From contig JAQSYI010000002.1 of NCBI GenBank assembly GCA_029256185.1, positions 62,001 to 126,000 of the forward strand: a DNA stretch of 64,000 nucleotides. The letters run 5' to 3'. The notes below the pieces were generated by a model, which worked only from the letters and a program-made list of their open reading frames with translations, did no database searches and was not told the origin of the DNA. The DNA comes from Paenibacillaceae bacterium. GTDB lineage: Bacteria > Bacillota > Bacilli > Paenibacillales > NBRC-103111. Both the position numbers and the translations under genes were made by a program. Below, in pieces: positions 1-9,511 of the stretch. Every line of letters starts with the position of its first letter. Within the stretch, counting starts at the first letter, position 1.

Positions 1-2183
1 CGGTTAATCAATTCCTTGGCTAATTTCAAGCGTTGTCCTTCCCCGCCGGATAATGTGGTCAGGGTTTGTCCCAGCTCCAGATAGCCTAGTCCAACATCCT
101 GAAGCAGCTCCAGAATCCGCCTGATCCTGGGATGGGAGTTAAAGGCATGCAGCGCCTCTTCGATACTCATGTGCAGGATATTGTTTATCGTATACCCATT
201 GTACCTTACGGATAAAACCTCGTCATTGAATTGCCTTCCGCCGCAGACCGGGCAGATCACTTCAATATTTGCAAAAAACAGCATGTTGCTGGTCACGTAT
301 CCCAGACCCTCGCAATTTTCACAGCGGCCTCCCGGGGTATTGAAGGAAAAGTGCTTCGCGGACAGTCCTTTATCCCGGGATTCCTGCAACCCTCCAAAGA
401 TCTTGCGGATTTCTGCATAAACTTCCGAATAAGTTGCAACATTGGAGCGTTTCATTCTGCTGATGGCCGCCTGCTCTATGGTGACAATCCGGTCAAATTG
501 CTCCAGGCCGGACACTATATTGCCCGAGCTGTGCTTTTTGCCGCCTGCCGCTGCAAGGACTTCAAATACCAGCGTAGATTTCCCGGAGCCGGATACGCCT
601 GTAACCGAAACGAGACAGCCAACTGGGAAACGGACGTCAACGTTTTTCAGGTTGTGCAAATTGGCATTCCTGACTTCGATTGCTTCCCCGGTTCCTTTTC
701 TCAGCTGCGGCCGATCCGGCCTACGCTTTTGCAGAAATGCCCCTGTTACGGAGGTTTCCTGCCGCTTCAATTCTTCCCATGTCCCTGCTCCAATGATCTC
801 ACCGCCATGCTTCCCTGAGCCGGGACCTATATCCACGATATAATCGGCTTGTGCCATGACGTCAGGATCATGCTCAATCACGATAACCGTATTGCCCCTG
901 TCGCGCAGCTTCTTGAGTATGGCGATCATCCCCTCCGTATCCTTGGGGTGAAGGCCAATCGTTGGTTCGTCCATAATATAGATGATCCCGGTCAGATCGG
1001 AATCCAAGGCAGCAGCCAGCTTTACCCTCTGCAGCTCCCCGCCCGACAGGGTAATGGTCTGACGGTCAAGGGACAGATATCCCAGCCCTACGTTGGCAAT
1101 CCTTTGAATTTTGGTGCTCAGGTCCAACAGATACAGTTCTGCGAGGCGGCGCTCGGTGTCGCTCAATGAACTCTCCAGGGTTCGTATCCAGTCTAATAGC
1201 TGCTCCAAAGAAAGGGCGGACAATTCCGGCAGCCGTGTGCCCTTCACCATTGCGCTGCGGCTTAATTCTCCCAGCCGCTCTCCCCTGCAATCCGGGCAAG
1301 TGTCGAAATCAAAATAATCATTCAGCTGCTTCGCATCGCCGCCCTTATCGGACATCCGCCTCCACAGCGTGGGCAGAACACCCTCAAACCTGCCTGCCGC
1401 AACAGTCTTGGGAGGCTGGAGCTCGGGGAACGCCCTCTTCACAGCATCATTTTCGACGCCATCATATAAAATGGATTTTTGAATGTCACTGAACTCCGCC
1501 ACCGGAAGATGCTCCGGAACCGGAATATGATAGTGCCGGAAGGCATTGTATAAGCACGAAATCTGATACTCTGCGTATTTATGCTCCCAGAAATCCACTG
1601 CGCCATTCTCCAGGGATATGGATTCATCCACCACATTTTCTTTCTTGACCGTCAGCACCTTTCCCAAGCCTTCACAGGCTGGACAGGCTCCTTCCCTGGT
1701 GTTATAGGAAAAATGGGTTCTGGTCAGCTTCTCCATTGCGCAGCTGCATTGCTTGCAATACATGAAAACCTTAAAGTCCCCATCGGTTTTTTCCACTTCC
1801 TCCCTGCATTCTGCCGCCGATACGGTTGCATGACAGTGGGGACAAGTCCGCACGCCCAGCTTTTCATAGATCATCCGCAGGTCTGTATAAATGTCGGTCT
1901 TGGTTCCAACTGTGGAGCGGGGGTTCTTATTCGCTTCTGTTTGGCTAATTAAAATGGCTGGCGACACATTGCGAATAGAATCCACCTTAGGCTTCTGAAT
2001 TCCCTGGAGGCCAATGGCTTCTAAATATTGTCTTTGGCATTCATTAAAAAGAACATCGACAGCCAGCGTAGATTTCCCGGAGCCGGATAACCCGGTGAAT
2101 ACCACAAGCTTATCACGGGGGATCTCCAAGGAAATATTCTTCAGGTTTCCTTCTCGGGCACCGCGGATGATGATATTGGACAT
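1..2183 (-). CDS. UvrA-like ABC ATPase (UvrA paralogue), 3' end outside window
   Basis: Reads leftward from an ATG at 2183 preceded by AGGAGG; 727 codons are visible and the frame is still open at base 1. The protein begins [18 protein letters not shown] and has a first Walker A (GLSGSGKST, residues 31-39), several CxxC zinc modules (CPHC, CKQC, CPAC, CPDC), a second Walker A ([11 protein letters not shown], from about base 600) and, at the very edge, the second ABC signature [16 protein letters not shown]. This is the UvrA layout. UvrA proteins bind damaged DNA in nucleotide excision repair. Only a short C-terminal piece can be missing, so the protein would be about 750-800 residues, shorter than housekeeping UvrA (about 940). 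That length fits the UvrA2/DrrC-like paralogues linked to drug tolerance. It is divergent from a MerR regulator that may control it. Family assignment is firm; the drug-tolerance role is inference. Confidence 0.9.
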   Translation of the reverse strand, partial: MSNIIIRGAREGNLKNISLEIPRDKLVVFTGLSGSGKSTLAVDVLFNECQRQYLEAIGLQGIQKPKVDSIRNVSPAILISQTEANKNPRSTVGTKTDIYTDLRMIYEKLGVRTCPHCHATVSAAECREEVEKTDGDFKVFMYCKQCSCAMEKLTRTHFSYNTREGACPACEGLGKVLTVKKENVVDESISLENGAVDFWEHKYAEYQISCLYNAFRHYHIPVPEHLPVAEFSDIQKSILYDGVENDAVKRAFPELQPPKTVAAGRFEGVLPTLWRRMSDKGGDAKQLNDYFDFDTCPDCRGERLGELSRSAMVKGTRLPELSALSLEQLLDWIRTLESSLSDTERRLAELYLLDLSTKIQRIANVGLGYLSLDRQTITLSGGELQRVKLAAALDSDLTGIIYIMDEPTIGLHPKDTEGMIAILKKLRDRGNTVIVIEHDPDVMAQADYIVDIGPGSGKHGGEIIGAGTWEELKRQETSVTGAFLQKRRPDRPQLRKGTGEAIEVRNANLHNLKNVDVRFPVGCLVSVTGVSGSGKSTLVFEVLAAAGGKKHSSGNIVSGLEQFDRIVTIEQAAISRMKRSNVATYSEVYAEIRKIFGGLQESRDKGLSAKHFSFNTPGGRCENCEGLGYVTSNMLFFANIEVICPVCGGRQFNDEVLSVRYNGYTINNILHMSIEEALHAFNSHPRIRRILELLQDVGLGYLELGQTLTTLSGGEGQRLKLAKELIN

Positions 2184-2203
2184 AAACGCCTCCTAAGAGT
2201 TTT

Positions 2204-2404
2204 GAGTTCTATAACCTAGGCAAAGCAGGTTATGGCGAAAAACTGGCTTCGTAAGCATAAGCTTAGTTTTGAGTTCTATAACCTAAGCAAAGCGGGTTAT
2301 GGCGAAAAACTGGCTTCGTAAGCATAAGCTTAGTTTTGAGTTCTATAACCTAAGCAAAGCGGGTTATGGCGAAAAACTTACTTCGTAAGCATAAGCTTAG
2401 TTTT
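2204..2404. repeat. Three tandem copies of a 67-bp intergenic repeat
   Basis: Units start at 2204, 2271 and 2338 with an exact 67-base period and few differences. Each contains AACC-N11-GGTT arms and a CTTCGTAAGCATAAGCTTAG core. The array fills the divergent intergenic region between the UvrA-like and MerR genes, so it lies where both promoters should be. The reverse complement of the core (CTTATGCTTACGAAG) recurs in the 41-bp tandem repeat at 27512. Confidence 0.9.
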
Positions 2405-2539
2405 GAGTTGATTGGCACTTTTCATCTTTATTATACAACCCTAATGCAATAAAGGAGGATTGTGCATATTCAGTCCGCTATTCATTGCACAAACCTTAAA
2501 CTGGCATTAGAATGTTATAGGAAGAGGGGGTTAACAGCT

Positions 2540-3262
2540 ATGACGGTACGGCCCATAGACCTGGCAAGAAGATGGAAGATAAGCACAACAACCCTCCGGC
2601 ACTATGAAGAGCTTGGGATGGTACCCGAGGTAACGCGCTCGCCGAACGGCTACCGGGTCTACAGCGCCGAGCATATTGCCTATCTCAGCTGCATCAGAGA
2701 AATGGTTCACGGATTTGCTTTATCGGAAATTGCCAAGATGCTGAAGGCCATCATGGCGAAGCAGATTGACGAGGCGCTCTGGATGGCGAACAGGGCACAG
2801 GCCGCACTGGATAAGGACAGATATGTCTGCGGCCAGATCAAGCAGCGCTTTTTGCTCAAAAAGGAAGTTGCAGCAGCACCGAAGGAATATTCGATTGATG
2901 CCGTAAGCAAAGCTACGGGCATCATCCCCTCTACCATAAGGTATTGGGATAAAATGGGCCTTATCTCTGCAACCCGGTGCGCAGCCAACAATTACCGGAC
3001 CTTCACGCACAAGCATGTAGATGAAATCCTGATGATCCAAGCGCTCAAGCTCTCGATGCGCGCACGGGGCGAGAAATACGCCGTTGAGCAGATTCGTAAG
3101 GAAATCCATACTCTCAATTTTGAGGATACGGATAAAATTGCCGTCCTTGTCTTAAGTATTGACCGTCATTTGGCAGCGTTAAACCGGGCACAGATTCGGA
3201 GTATATCCGCGCTGTACAGCCTTTGTACTCAGGTTGAGCAAAACCGGTACGAGGCTTGGTGA
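2540..3262 (+). CDS. MerR-family regulator with two MerR DNA-binding domains
   Basis: 240 residues from the ATG at 2540, preceded by AGAGGGGG with good spacing. A GTG at 2462 in the same frame is possible, but the extra 26 residues do not look like MerR and its AAAGGAGG sits too close. MerR proteins are usually dimeric with one winged helix-turn-helix per chain and act by distorting promoter DNA. Here residues about 4-65 (VRPIDLARRWKISTTTLRHY, then EELGMVPEV, NGYRVYS) form one MerR domain. A second unit (YSIDAVSKATGIIPSTIRYW, then DKMGLISA, NNYRTFT) lies at about residues 115-175. No effector domain is obvious at the C-terminus. It is divergent from the UvrA-like gene, with a tandem repeat between them. 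Two-domain architecture is visible in the sequence; the target gene is inferred. Confidence 0.85.
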   Translation: MTVRPIDLARRWKISTTTLRHYEELGMVPEVTRSPNGYRVYSAEHIAYLSCIREMVHGFALSEIAKMLKAIMAKQIDEALWMANRAQAALDKDRYVCGQIKQRFLLKKEVAAAPKEYSIDAVSKATGIIPSTIRYWDKMGLISATRCAANNYRTFTHKHVDEILMIQALKLSMRARGEKYAVEQIRKEIHTLNFEDTDKIAVLVLSIDRHLAALNRAQIRSISALYSLCTQVEQNRYEAW

Positions 3263-3274
3263 CGGTAAACGCAC

Positions 3275-3310
3275 AAAAAGCCCGCCAAGACAAAGCCTGT
3301 CTTGGCGGGC
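3275..3310 (-). terminator. Rho-independent terminator for the leftward sugar operon
   Basis: A perfect 13-bp stem (3280-3292 with 3298-3310, 5-nt loop) is flanked at 3275-3279 by five A on the plus strand, which is a T run on the minus strand. It lies about 100 bases beyond the stop codon of the AraC gene. On the plus strand no T run follows, so it is likely one-way, although it also lies just after the MerR stop. Confidence 0.75.
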
Positions 3311-3410
3311 AGATCCGGCAGTTGATTGGAGGCGCAGCCCCACTGTGGGAAAACGGTCCACGCCTACCGCCGCGAGTGTGGGCTCGCTCAGTCGGTATGT
3401 ATGGGCTAGC

Positions 3411-5768
3411 TCACTCGGTATTTTCGTCCCGGTCCTTTTTATGCTCGGAAGCGCGTCTGCTTTCCTTGTAGGTGCTGGGCGTGACACCTTCGTATTTTTT
3501 GAAGAGACGGACAAACGTCGTTCCGCTGAATATCCCTACCCGGTCGCTGATATCCTTGATCATATAATCGTCTTGAAGCAGCAGCTTGGATTGCTCAATC
3601 CGGTACCTGCTGATATACTCGGACAGCATATCTCCCGTCTGTTCCTTGAAATACCGGGACAGGTATGAAGGATGAACGCCAAAATGCTCCGAGATGGAGC
3701 TTACGTTCAGATTCTGATCCTGATAGTTATCCGCAACATAAGCGATGACATTATCCTTCAGACGCTGCTTCCCTTTTTTCTTCCGCTCTTCGGCCAGTGT
3801 GCAGATCTTCTGCAGGAAGGCCGACAGCCGTTCTTGCATTTCAATGACGGTAATCCCGTTAGCTAGGCCCTGCAGGGCTTGAAGGTTATCGGCAAACAGC
3901 TCGTCATGGGGCAGACTGGTTTCCATGGCGGCCTTCATCATCGTACTGGAAATATCGAACAGCAGGCAGCGGATGATATCGGCTGAGACACCGGGCTGCG
4001 AGAGGTTGGCCGAGATGATCTGGTCCAGCATCGCCTGGGCATTATCGCAGTCACCCGCCTCAATCAGATTAATCAGCTGCTGCTCCTGATCCAGCGGATA
4101 GATATAGGAGAGAGACTGATGCTGAATTTGCCCGTAGCCGATAAAAACCCGCGTCCCCATAATCATCCTGTACTCCATGCCCTGCAAGGCTTCATGATAG
4201 GCCTGCGGCACATTGGCAATGGAGCGGTGAAGGTTGCTCGAGGATATGGTAAAGTGAATTTGGAACCGGTCGCCGATAAAGCGGAGCGCTTCTTCTGCAA
4301 TGCTCCGCATATCCTCCAGCGCCTTCTCCCTGGTTGACAGGGCGTTGAAGTTAAGCAAGCAGGCCATCATGTTATCGATTTCCGTTACCCAGCCTTGATG
4401 CTGCTTGCCCGTCAGCTCCTCCACAATATTGGCGATAATCAACTGAACAAGCCTGCGGTTCTTTTCTTCATCCTGCTCATGACTGTGGAAGAACCCGCTG
4501 TAGTCCTCCAGGTAAATCAGCAATACCGCATACTGATCCGATAGCGGCTTAATCCCGTGCTCGGGAAGCACTGCATCCGCCGGGAAGCCCTGCTCCAGCC
4601 TCCCCTTCAGAATCCGTACCAGCAGATGGGAGCGGAGAGTGGTCTTCTGCTTCTCCAGCGCCTCATTCATTACCTCGTTGCGCTCCCATACCTGGTCCAT
4701 CATCACTTCCAGATAATCGTATTCATTGATCTGCGAGACTGCAGCATGCTCCTGTTTATTGCGCAGGCTGGCATAGGCAATAAGCTTTTGCAAGGGATGG
4801 TAGTTTCTTCTGGTCATCATGACAGCGAGAATAAGACCCAGGAGCAAGGCGGCCCCAATGGCGAAGTAGGTTATTCTCCCTGCATATTCCGCCTTCTCGC
4901 CGTAAATTTTCTGTGGAAGAATATAAATGTACTTCCAATTGGTCTGATCGGACTTGGTGTAGGACAGCACAATCTCTTCCCCGTGATGCGTTAACTTCAC
5001 AGCGCCGCTCTCCTCGCGGAGGGCTGCTTCGAAGTTGATGCCGCCGAATTCCAGCTCCGATTGTCCTGATGAAGCAAGGATGCGGTTCCCCTCATCGAGA
5101 ATCAGGACCTCCCCTTGATTATAGGACTGGATATGCTGCAGGGAGGACATGAGCCTGTCCTGATCCAGTTGAATGACCAGAACAGCCGTGGAAGAGCCTC
5201 GAACCTGATCGGACAGATAATGAACATACATAATGCTCTTGTCCAGTTCCGCCCCGAAGCTGTCCTGACCGGTGAAGAAGCCCCGTTCCCCGGATTGGAA
5301 GAAGCTTCTCCATCTGTCGATGGCTATTTCCTTTTGCTTCAGATAGGTCTGATGATAGATATCTCCTTGATAATAAGCATTCTCGGTCAACACAAAGTCA
5401 CCGGCAGGAAAATAAATGTAGAAGCTGGCCAGGGTGCTTTTGGAGATGTTATAAGCCTTCAGATCCAGCAATAACTGGGACATGCTGAGACGCTCGGGAA
5501 CGCCGATGGCAGACTGGTTGCGGATAAGGGAAGACAGCTTGGAGTTTAAGCTTATGACCTCCGTCAGCCTGAAGAAATGTTCAATATTGGAGTCGAATTC
5601 CTGCTGCAGCTGAGCAAGAAGCGCCGCATTGGCCCGTGAAATCTCTTCCTCAATCAATTGTCTCGTTTTCCAATAAATGCCCATGACCGCCACGACCGGA
5701 ATCAGAAGCACAAGCACATAAGAATACAGCCATTGCAGCCGGACGCCTTTGGTCTTCCAGTGAACCAT
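3411..5768 (-). CDS. Membrane-bound AraC-family transcriptional regulator
   Basis: 785 residues. A first membrane helix lies at about 13-33 and a second at about 300-319, framing an extracellular region of some 265 residues of the Cache-like type seen in Paenibacillus AraC sensors. A cytoplasmic linker follows. The C-terminal double helix-turn-helix of AraC type is at about 667-768 (LNVSSISEHFGVHPSYLSRY, then IKDISDRVGIFSGTTFVRLF, VTPSTY). It is probably a one-component sensor that detects an extracellular sugar or the loaded binding protein and controls the adjacent transporter genes. It starts 24 bases after the LplC-type permease and ends the leftward operon. The start ATG follows GGAGCGGGAATGA. 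The ligand is unknown. Confidence 0.88.
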   Translation of the reverse strand: MVHWKTKGVRLQWLYSYVLVLLIPVVAVMGIYWKTRQLIEEEISRANAALLAQLQQEFDSNIEHFFRLTEVISLNSKLSSLIRNQSAIGVPERLSMSQLLLDLKAYNISKSTLASFYIYFPAGDFVLTENAYYQGDIYHQTYLKQKEIAIDRWRSFFQSGERGFFTGQDSFGAELDKSIMYVHYLSDQVRGSSTAVLVIQLDQDRLMSSLQHIQSYNQGEVLILDEGNRILASSGQSELEFGGINFEAALREESGAVKLTHHGEEIVLSYTKSDQTNWKYIYILPQKIYGEKAEYAGRITYFAIGAALLLGLILAVMMTRRNYHPLQKLIAYASLRNKQEHAAVSQINEYDYLEVMMDQVWERNEVMNEALEKQKTTLRSHLLVRILKGRLEQGFPADAVLPEHGIKPLSDQYAVLLIYLEDYSGFFHSHEQDEEKNRRLVQLIIANIVEELTGKQHQGWVTEIDNMMACLLNFNALSTREKALEDMRSIAEEALRFIGDRFQIHFTISSSNLHRSIANVPQAYHEALQGMEYRMIMGTRVFIGYGQIQHQSLSYIYPLDQEQQLINLIEAGDCDNAQAMLDQIISANLSQPGVSADIIRCLLFDISSTMMKAAMETSLPHDELFADNLQALQGLANGITVIEMQERLSAFLQKICTLAEERKKKGKQRLKDNVIAYVADNYQDQNLNVSSISEHFGVHPSYLSRYFKEQTGDMLSEYISRYRIEQSKLLLQDDYMIKDISDRVGIFSGTTFVRLFKKYEGVTPSTYKESRRASEHKKDRDENTE

Positions 5769-5792
5769 TCATTCCCGCTCCGTTTCCTTGAA

Positions 5793-6683
5793 TCAGCCTT
5801 TGATAGACCCTATCATAACACCTTTGACAAAATATTTCTGCAGGAAGGGATATATAATCAATATGGGCAGCGTCGCCACCATGATCGTGGCATATCGGAT
5901 GCTCTCGCCGACCGCCTCCGCATCCACAGCCGATGCATCCGCAGCCATGCCCATTGTGCTGTTCTGAATCAGAATCTCCCGCAAAATCAGTTGAAGCGGG
6001 AACAGGCTCCTCTCCCGCAAATAAATCATCGCCCCGAACCAGGCGTTCCAATGAGCTACGCCATAGAAGAGAATCATCACGGCCATGACCGACATGGACA
6101 GGGGAATGACCACCCTAAACAAAATGACAAAGTCATTGGCGCCGTCAATCCGGGCGGATTCAAGCAGGTTCTCGGGAATGGAGTCAAAGGAGGTTCTCAG
6201 AATGATCAGATTCCATGTGGAAATAATCCCCGGTATGATCAAGGCGAACAGACTGTTCCCCAGATGAAGCCAATTGTTGACCAGCAGATACATCGGGATC
6301 AGCCCGCCCGAAAAAAACATCGTAAATACAATCAGCAGCGTAATATATTTGCTCCACCAAACTCCCTTGCGGGAGAGCACGTAGGCCCCCAAACTGGTCA
6401 TCAGCAAATTGGCGGCGGTGCCGAAGAATACAATAAGCAGCGTGTTCCGGTACCCTGTCAGCACATTGGGATTCTGGAAGACCCGCTCATAGGCCCCGAA
6501 GGTGAAGCCCTTGGGCGCCAGCAATATCCCCGTATGCGAAACCAGCCGGTGGGAATCGCTTAATGAGCTCATTATGACGTAGATAAAAGGATATAACGTA
6601 ATGGTGACCATAAACAGCATAAAAAGGATGTTGAACAGGTTAAAGATTTTCTCGCCGGTACCCGTCTCTCTGGTATTCCACAT
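5793..6683 (-). CDS. Sugar ABC transporter permease, LplC/YtcP type
   Basis: 296 residues with about six membrane helices and the MalG-type family layout: a short cytoplasmic N-terminus, helix 1 (IFNLFNILFMLFMVTITLYP), and the EAA loop that contacts the ATPase (LLESARIDGANDFVILFRVV), ending in FVKGVMIGSIKG, typical of this family. It forms the membrane channel with the permease encoded 48 bases upstream and works with the lipoprotein encoded before that. No ATPase gene is nearby; such importers usually borrow a shared MsmX-type ATPase (family knowledge). The substrate is inferred from the lyase upstream to be an oligosaccharide from a uronic-acid polymer. Confidence 0.9.
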   Translation of the reverse strand: MWNTRETGTGEKIFNLFNILFMLFMVTITLYPFIYVIMSSLSDSHRLVSHTGILLAPKGFTFGAYERVFQNPNVLTGYRNTLLIVFFGTAANLLMTSLGAYVLSRKGVWWSKYITLLIVFTMFFSGGLIPMYLLVNNWLHLGNSLFALIIPGIISTWNLIILRTSFDSIPENLLESARIDGANDFVILFRVVIPLSMSVMAVMILFYGVAHWNAWFGAMIYLRERSLFPLQLILREILIQNSTMGMAADASAVDAEAVGESIRYATIMVATLPILIIYPFLQKYFVKGVMIGSIKG

Positions 6684-6731
6684 GGCTTTCTTTCAGCTCC
6701 TATCCTGAGTTTGCATGTTGCCTGCAGCTGT

Positions 6732-7637
6732 TTACCACAAGCTGGTTTCACTGACCTTTCCGCTTATCTTGTTGGCTGCCACCAGCAGCATAAAATTGAC
6801 GGCGGATTGGAACAGACCGACTGCCGTTGCATAGCTGAACTCGAATGAACCGCCCAAGCCCTTGCGGTACACGAAGGTGCTGATCACATCCGCAGTGACA
6901 TACGTATTGGGGTTATAGAGCAGGATGATCTTCTCAAAGCCCACGTCAAGCATATGACCGATCTTCAGAATAAACATAATGATGATAATCGGAGCAATTC
7001 CGGGCAGCGTGACATGAAGAGTCTGCTTCCATTTGTTCGCGCCATCGATCCGGGAGGCCTCGTACAGCTCGGGGTTAATCCCCGTTAAGGCGGCCAAATA
7101 GATAATCGAGCCCCAGCCGACGCCCTGCCAGATATCCGAGGCTATATAGATGGTGCGGAAGTATTCGGGAACTCCCAGCAAGGCGGTGCGCTCCAATCCA
7201 AAGAACACCAGTATATCGGTGATTACGCCGTCTCTGGCCAGAAATTGGGTGAGCATCCCGCAAATAACCACCATGGAGATGAAATGCGGCAGGTACGTGA
7301 TGGTTTGCACGACCTTCTTGAATGCCTTTCCGGTAATTTCGTTAATCAGGAGTGCGAAAATAATCGGAGCCGGGAACGAAAAGATCAGCTGATACACATT
7401 GATCAGCAAGGTGTTCTCGATCAATCTGCGGAAATAATAGCTGTCAAAGAAGCTGAAAAAATGCTTGAAGCCCACCCATTCGCTGCCCAAAAAGCCTTGC
7501 GCCACCTGATAATTTTTGAAGGCAATAACGGCTCCATACATAGGGACATAATGAAACAGCACATAGTAAAGCAGCACCGGAATAATCATGACATACAAAT
7601 ATTTGTGTTTTTGGAAATCCTTCCTCAAGCTGATCAT
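6732..7637 (-). CDS. Sugar ABC transporter permease, LplB type
   Basis: 301 residues from the ATG at 7637, preceded by GGAAGGGAGAGG. A TTG at 7655 is in frame but poorly placed. It has six or so membrane helices, the N-terminal signature YVLFHYVPMYGAVIAFKNY common to LplB proteins, and the EAA loop YEASRIDGANKWKQTLHVTL. It pairs with the LplC-type permease 48 bases downstream to form the channel of a carbohydrate importer. It lies between the binding-lipoprotein gene and the second permease, all read leftward. Confidence 0.9.
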   Translation of the reverse strand: MISLRKDFQKHKYLYVMIIPVLLYYVLFHYVPMYGAVIAFKNYQVAQGFLGSEWVGFKHFFSFFDSYYFRRLIENTLLINVYQLIFSFPAPIIFALLINEITGKAFKKVVQTITYLPHFISMVVICGMLTQFLARDGVITDILVFFGLERTALLGVPEYFRTIYIASDIWQGVGWGSIIYLAALTGINPELYEASRIDGANKWKQTLHVTLPGIAPIIIIMFILKIGHMLDVGFEKIILLYNPNTYVTADVISTFVYRKGLGGSFEFSYATAVGLFQSAVNFMLLVAANKISGKVSETSLW

Positions 7638-7660
7638 ACAGCCTCTCCCTTCCAATCAAT

Positions 7661-7683
7661 GGGGCGCTTTTGAGAAGCGCCCC
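7661..7683 (-). promoter_or_regulatory. Intercistronic hairpin after the binding-protein gene
   Basis: A 9-bp GC-rich stem (GGGGCGCTT with AAGCGCCCC, 5-nt loop) lies between the lipoprotein stop codon (7738) and the permease start (7637). No T run follows on the minus strand, so it is not a classic terminator. In sugar transport operons such hairpins often protect the upstream mRNA or cut readthrough so that binding protein exceeds permease. Role inferred. Confidence 0.6.
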
Positions 7684-7737
7684 GGTTATTTCTGCAACCG
7701 CCTATCCCCTGGCTGCCCTGCCGGGCGTCATGGATGG

Positions 7738-9333
7738 CTATTTTCTGTTGTTATAACGGTCAAGCGCTGCCTGCTTCAGCTCAATTGCGCGTTCGATTCC
7801 CATCTTCTTCAACTGGTCGCAGAATTTATCGAAGTTAGCGATTGGCTCTGCCCCCATAATAAATTTCAGGAACATTTCACTTCTGTACGTATCAATTTCG
7901 GCCAGAATCGACGACAGCTCCTGGGCTTCCTCAGGGGTTTGGGAGACCTGAGGCATCCGGGTTTTGACCAAATTGGCATAGTACTTGTTGTAGACAGCCG
8001 AAGCCTGCTTCTGCTGCTCATAATTGTAATACTGGTCGAAATAGCGGTCGTCACCCACGAATCCGGGAGCGGGCTGGGAAACCCGCAGATACTTGGACAT
8101 GGCTTCGCCAACGGACAGCTTATCCGGGTTCTTCATAATCAGATCGGTATATTTGGGCTGGCCGTTAACCATGGTGTACGTGACCCCTTCAACCCCGAAG
8201 GTCTTCAGCAGATTGCCTTCCTCCGAGTAGAACGTATCCAGCCACTCGGCCGTGGCCTCCGGCTTTTTGTTAGACGTTGTAATGCCTGCGCTGCCATCTC
8301 CCCGGTAGCTGTATGCCGCAAAGAAAATGCTGGGCTCATCCCCTTTTTTCAATACCGGATGCTGGGCACCCACGAGATCAAAGGACGGATTAGCGGGTTG
8401 AACCGCAGGCAGATACTTGCCGATGCCGCCGCCGATATAGCCTGCGTACGCCCCTGCGGTGCCGTTCGTCACCTTGGCATCCTTGGATTTGGCATCCTGT
8501 GTGGAGAAATCGGGGTCCAGCAGCCCTTCCTTAAACCAGACATTCATTTGCGCCAGATAATCTTTGTACGCCTGCTCATAGGGACCGTATTTCACCTTGC
8601 CGCCGTTCTGATAAAAGGTTGCACCCACTCCATAAGCCCCATTGAACCGATCCGGGCCAAAATCGCCCATCACCATGGTCAATGGTGTCTTGGCGTTCTT
8701 CTTCTCCTTGAATTGGCGAAGCACATGGGTCCATTCGTCGATGGTCTCGGGAACAGCCAGTCCCAGCTCATCGAGCCAATCCTTGCGCAGGACCAGACCG
8801 CTGCTTACGTTGGTATTGCCCACTCCGATTCCCGGAAAGGCATAGATCACGCCAGAATCTGTGGAGATATCCTTCTTGATGTCCGGATTGCTGTCCAAGA
8901 ATTTCTTCAGGTTCGGTGCATGCTTGTCAATAATATCATTCAAGGGAATAATGACCTTATCGGCAATGGCCTTCTCGGGCCCTCCCGGATAGCTCACGAA
9001 ATTGGTTTCCAGGATATCCGGCAGCTTCCCGGAGGCGATCAGCAGATTGAATTGTTCCTTCTCACTTCCTGTAGCCGGATGCTGGAAGCTCACCTTGACA
9101 CCGGTTTTCTTCTCCATCTCCTGGTACAACAGTGACTCTCCGTAGCTCTTGAGAGAGCGCGCGGCATCAGCGGGCAAGGGCAACCAATAAGTCAATTGCA
9201 CAGGCTCGGATGAAGGCGACACACTGCTTTTCGTTGTAGCCTCCACCGTCTGTTCCTCGTTTGCGCCGCAGCCGGCCGCGATTCCGGTTAGCAATGAAGC
9301 GCCGGTCAGCAGCTTCAGCCATTTCATGTTCAT
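7738..9333 (-). CDS. Extracellular sugar-binding lipoprotein (LplA-like)
   Basis: 531 residues from the ATG at 9333 (GGGGG ribosome site nine bases upstream). The signal peptide ends in a lipobox, LLTGIAAGC, so the mature protein would be lipid-anchored at Cys22 outside the membrane. The mature region begins with a TYWLPLP strand, as in family 1 solute-binding proteins of the LplA type. It delivers an oligosaccharide to the two permeases encoded downstream. It follows the heparinase-like lyase gene after a 178-base gap with no recognised gene, and is separated from the permease by a hairpin. Family firm, ligand unknown. Confidence 0.9.
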   Translation of the reverse strand: MNMKWLKLLTGASLLTGIAAGCGANEEQTVEATTKSSVSPSSEPVQLTYWLPLPADAARSLKSYGESLLYQEMEKKTGVKVSFQHPATGSEKEQFNLLIASGKLPDILETNFVSYPGGPEKAIADKVIIPLNDIIDKHAPNLKKFLDSNPDIKKDISTDSGVIYAFPGIGVGNTNVSSGLVLRKDWLDELGLAVPETIDEWTHVLRQFKEKKNAKTPLTMVMGDFGPDRFNGAYGVGATFYQNGGKVKYGPYEQAYKDYLAQMNVWFKEGLLDPDFSTQDAKSKDAKVTNGTAGAYAGYIGGGIGKYLPAVQPANPSFDLVGAQHPVLKKGDEPSIFFAAYSYRGDGSAGITTSNKKPEATAEWLDTFYSEEGNLLKTFGVEGVTYTMVNGQPKYTDLIMKNPDKLSVGEAMSKYLRVSQPAPGFVGDDRYFDQYYNYEQQKQASAVYNKYYANLVKTRMPQVSQTPEEAQELSSILAEIDTYRSEMFLKFIMGAEPIANFDKFCDQLKKMGIERAIELKQAALDRYNNRK

Positions 9334-9511
9334 TTCCAATTACCCCCAATTTCGATATTTCCTCATGTTGCAGAGGACTGTTTGCATGGTTAAGTGTAAG
9401 TTAGTCCTGGACAACTGGCAACGCACAGGTTATGACCTCAGCCATCACTTTCTGATCATGTATGATAATGATGGTTGCAGTCATACGTTGATCAATGAGT
9501 TAACTCCAGCC

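Noticed and set aside
7588..9135. 515-codon plus-strand frame opposite the sugar-binding protein gene
   Set aside because: It mirrors the codon structure of the real gene, has no ribosome site and no recognisable domain, and the minus-strand product is a clear lipoprotein.
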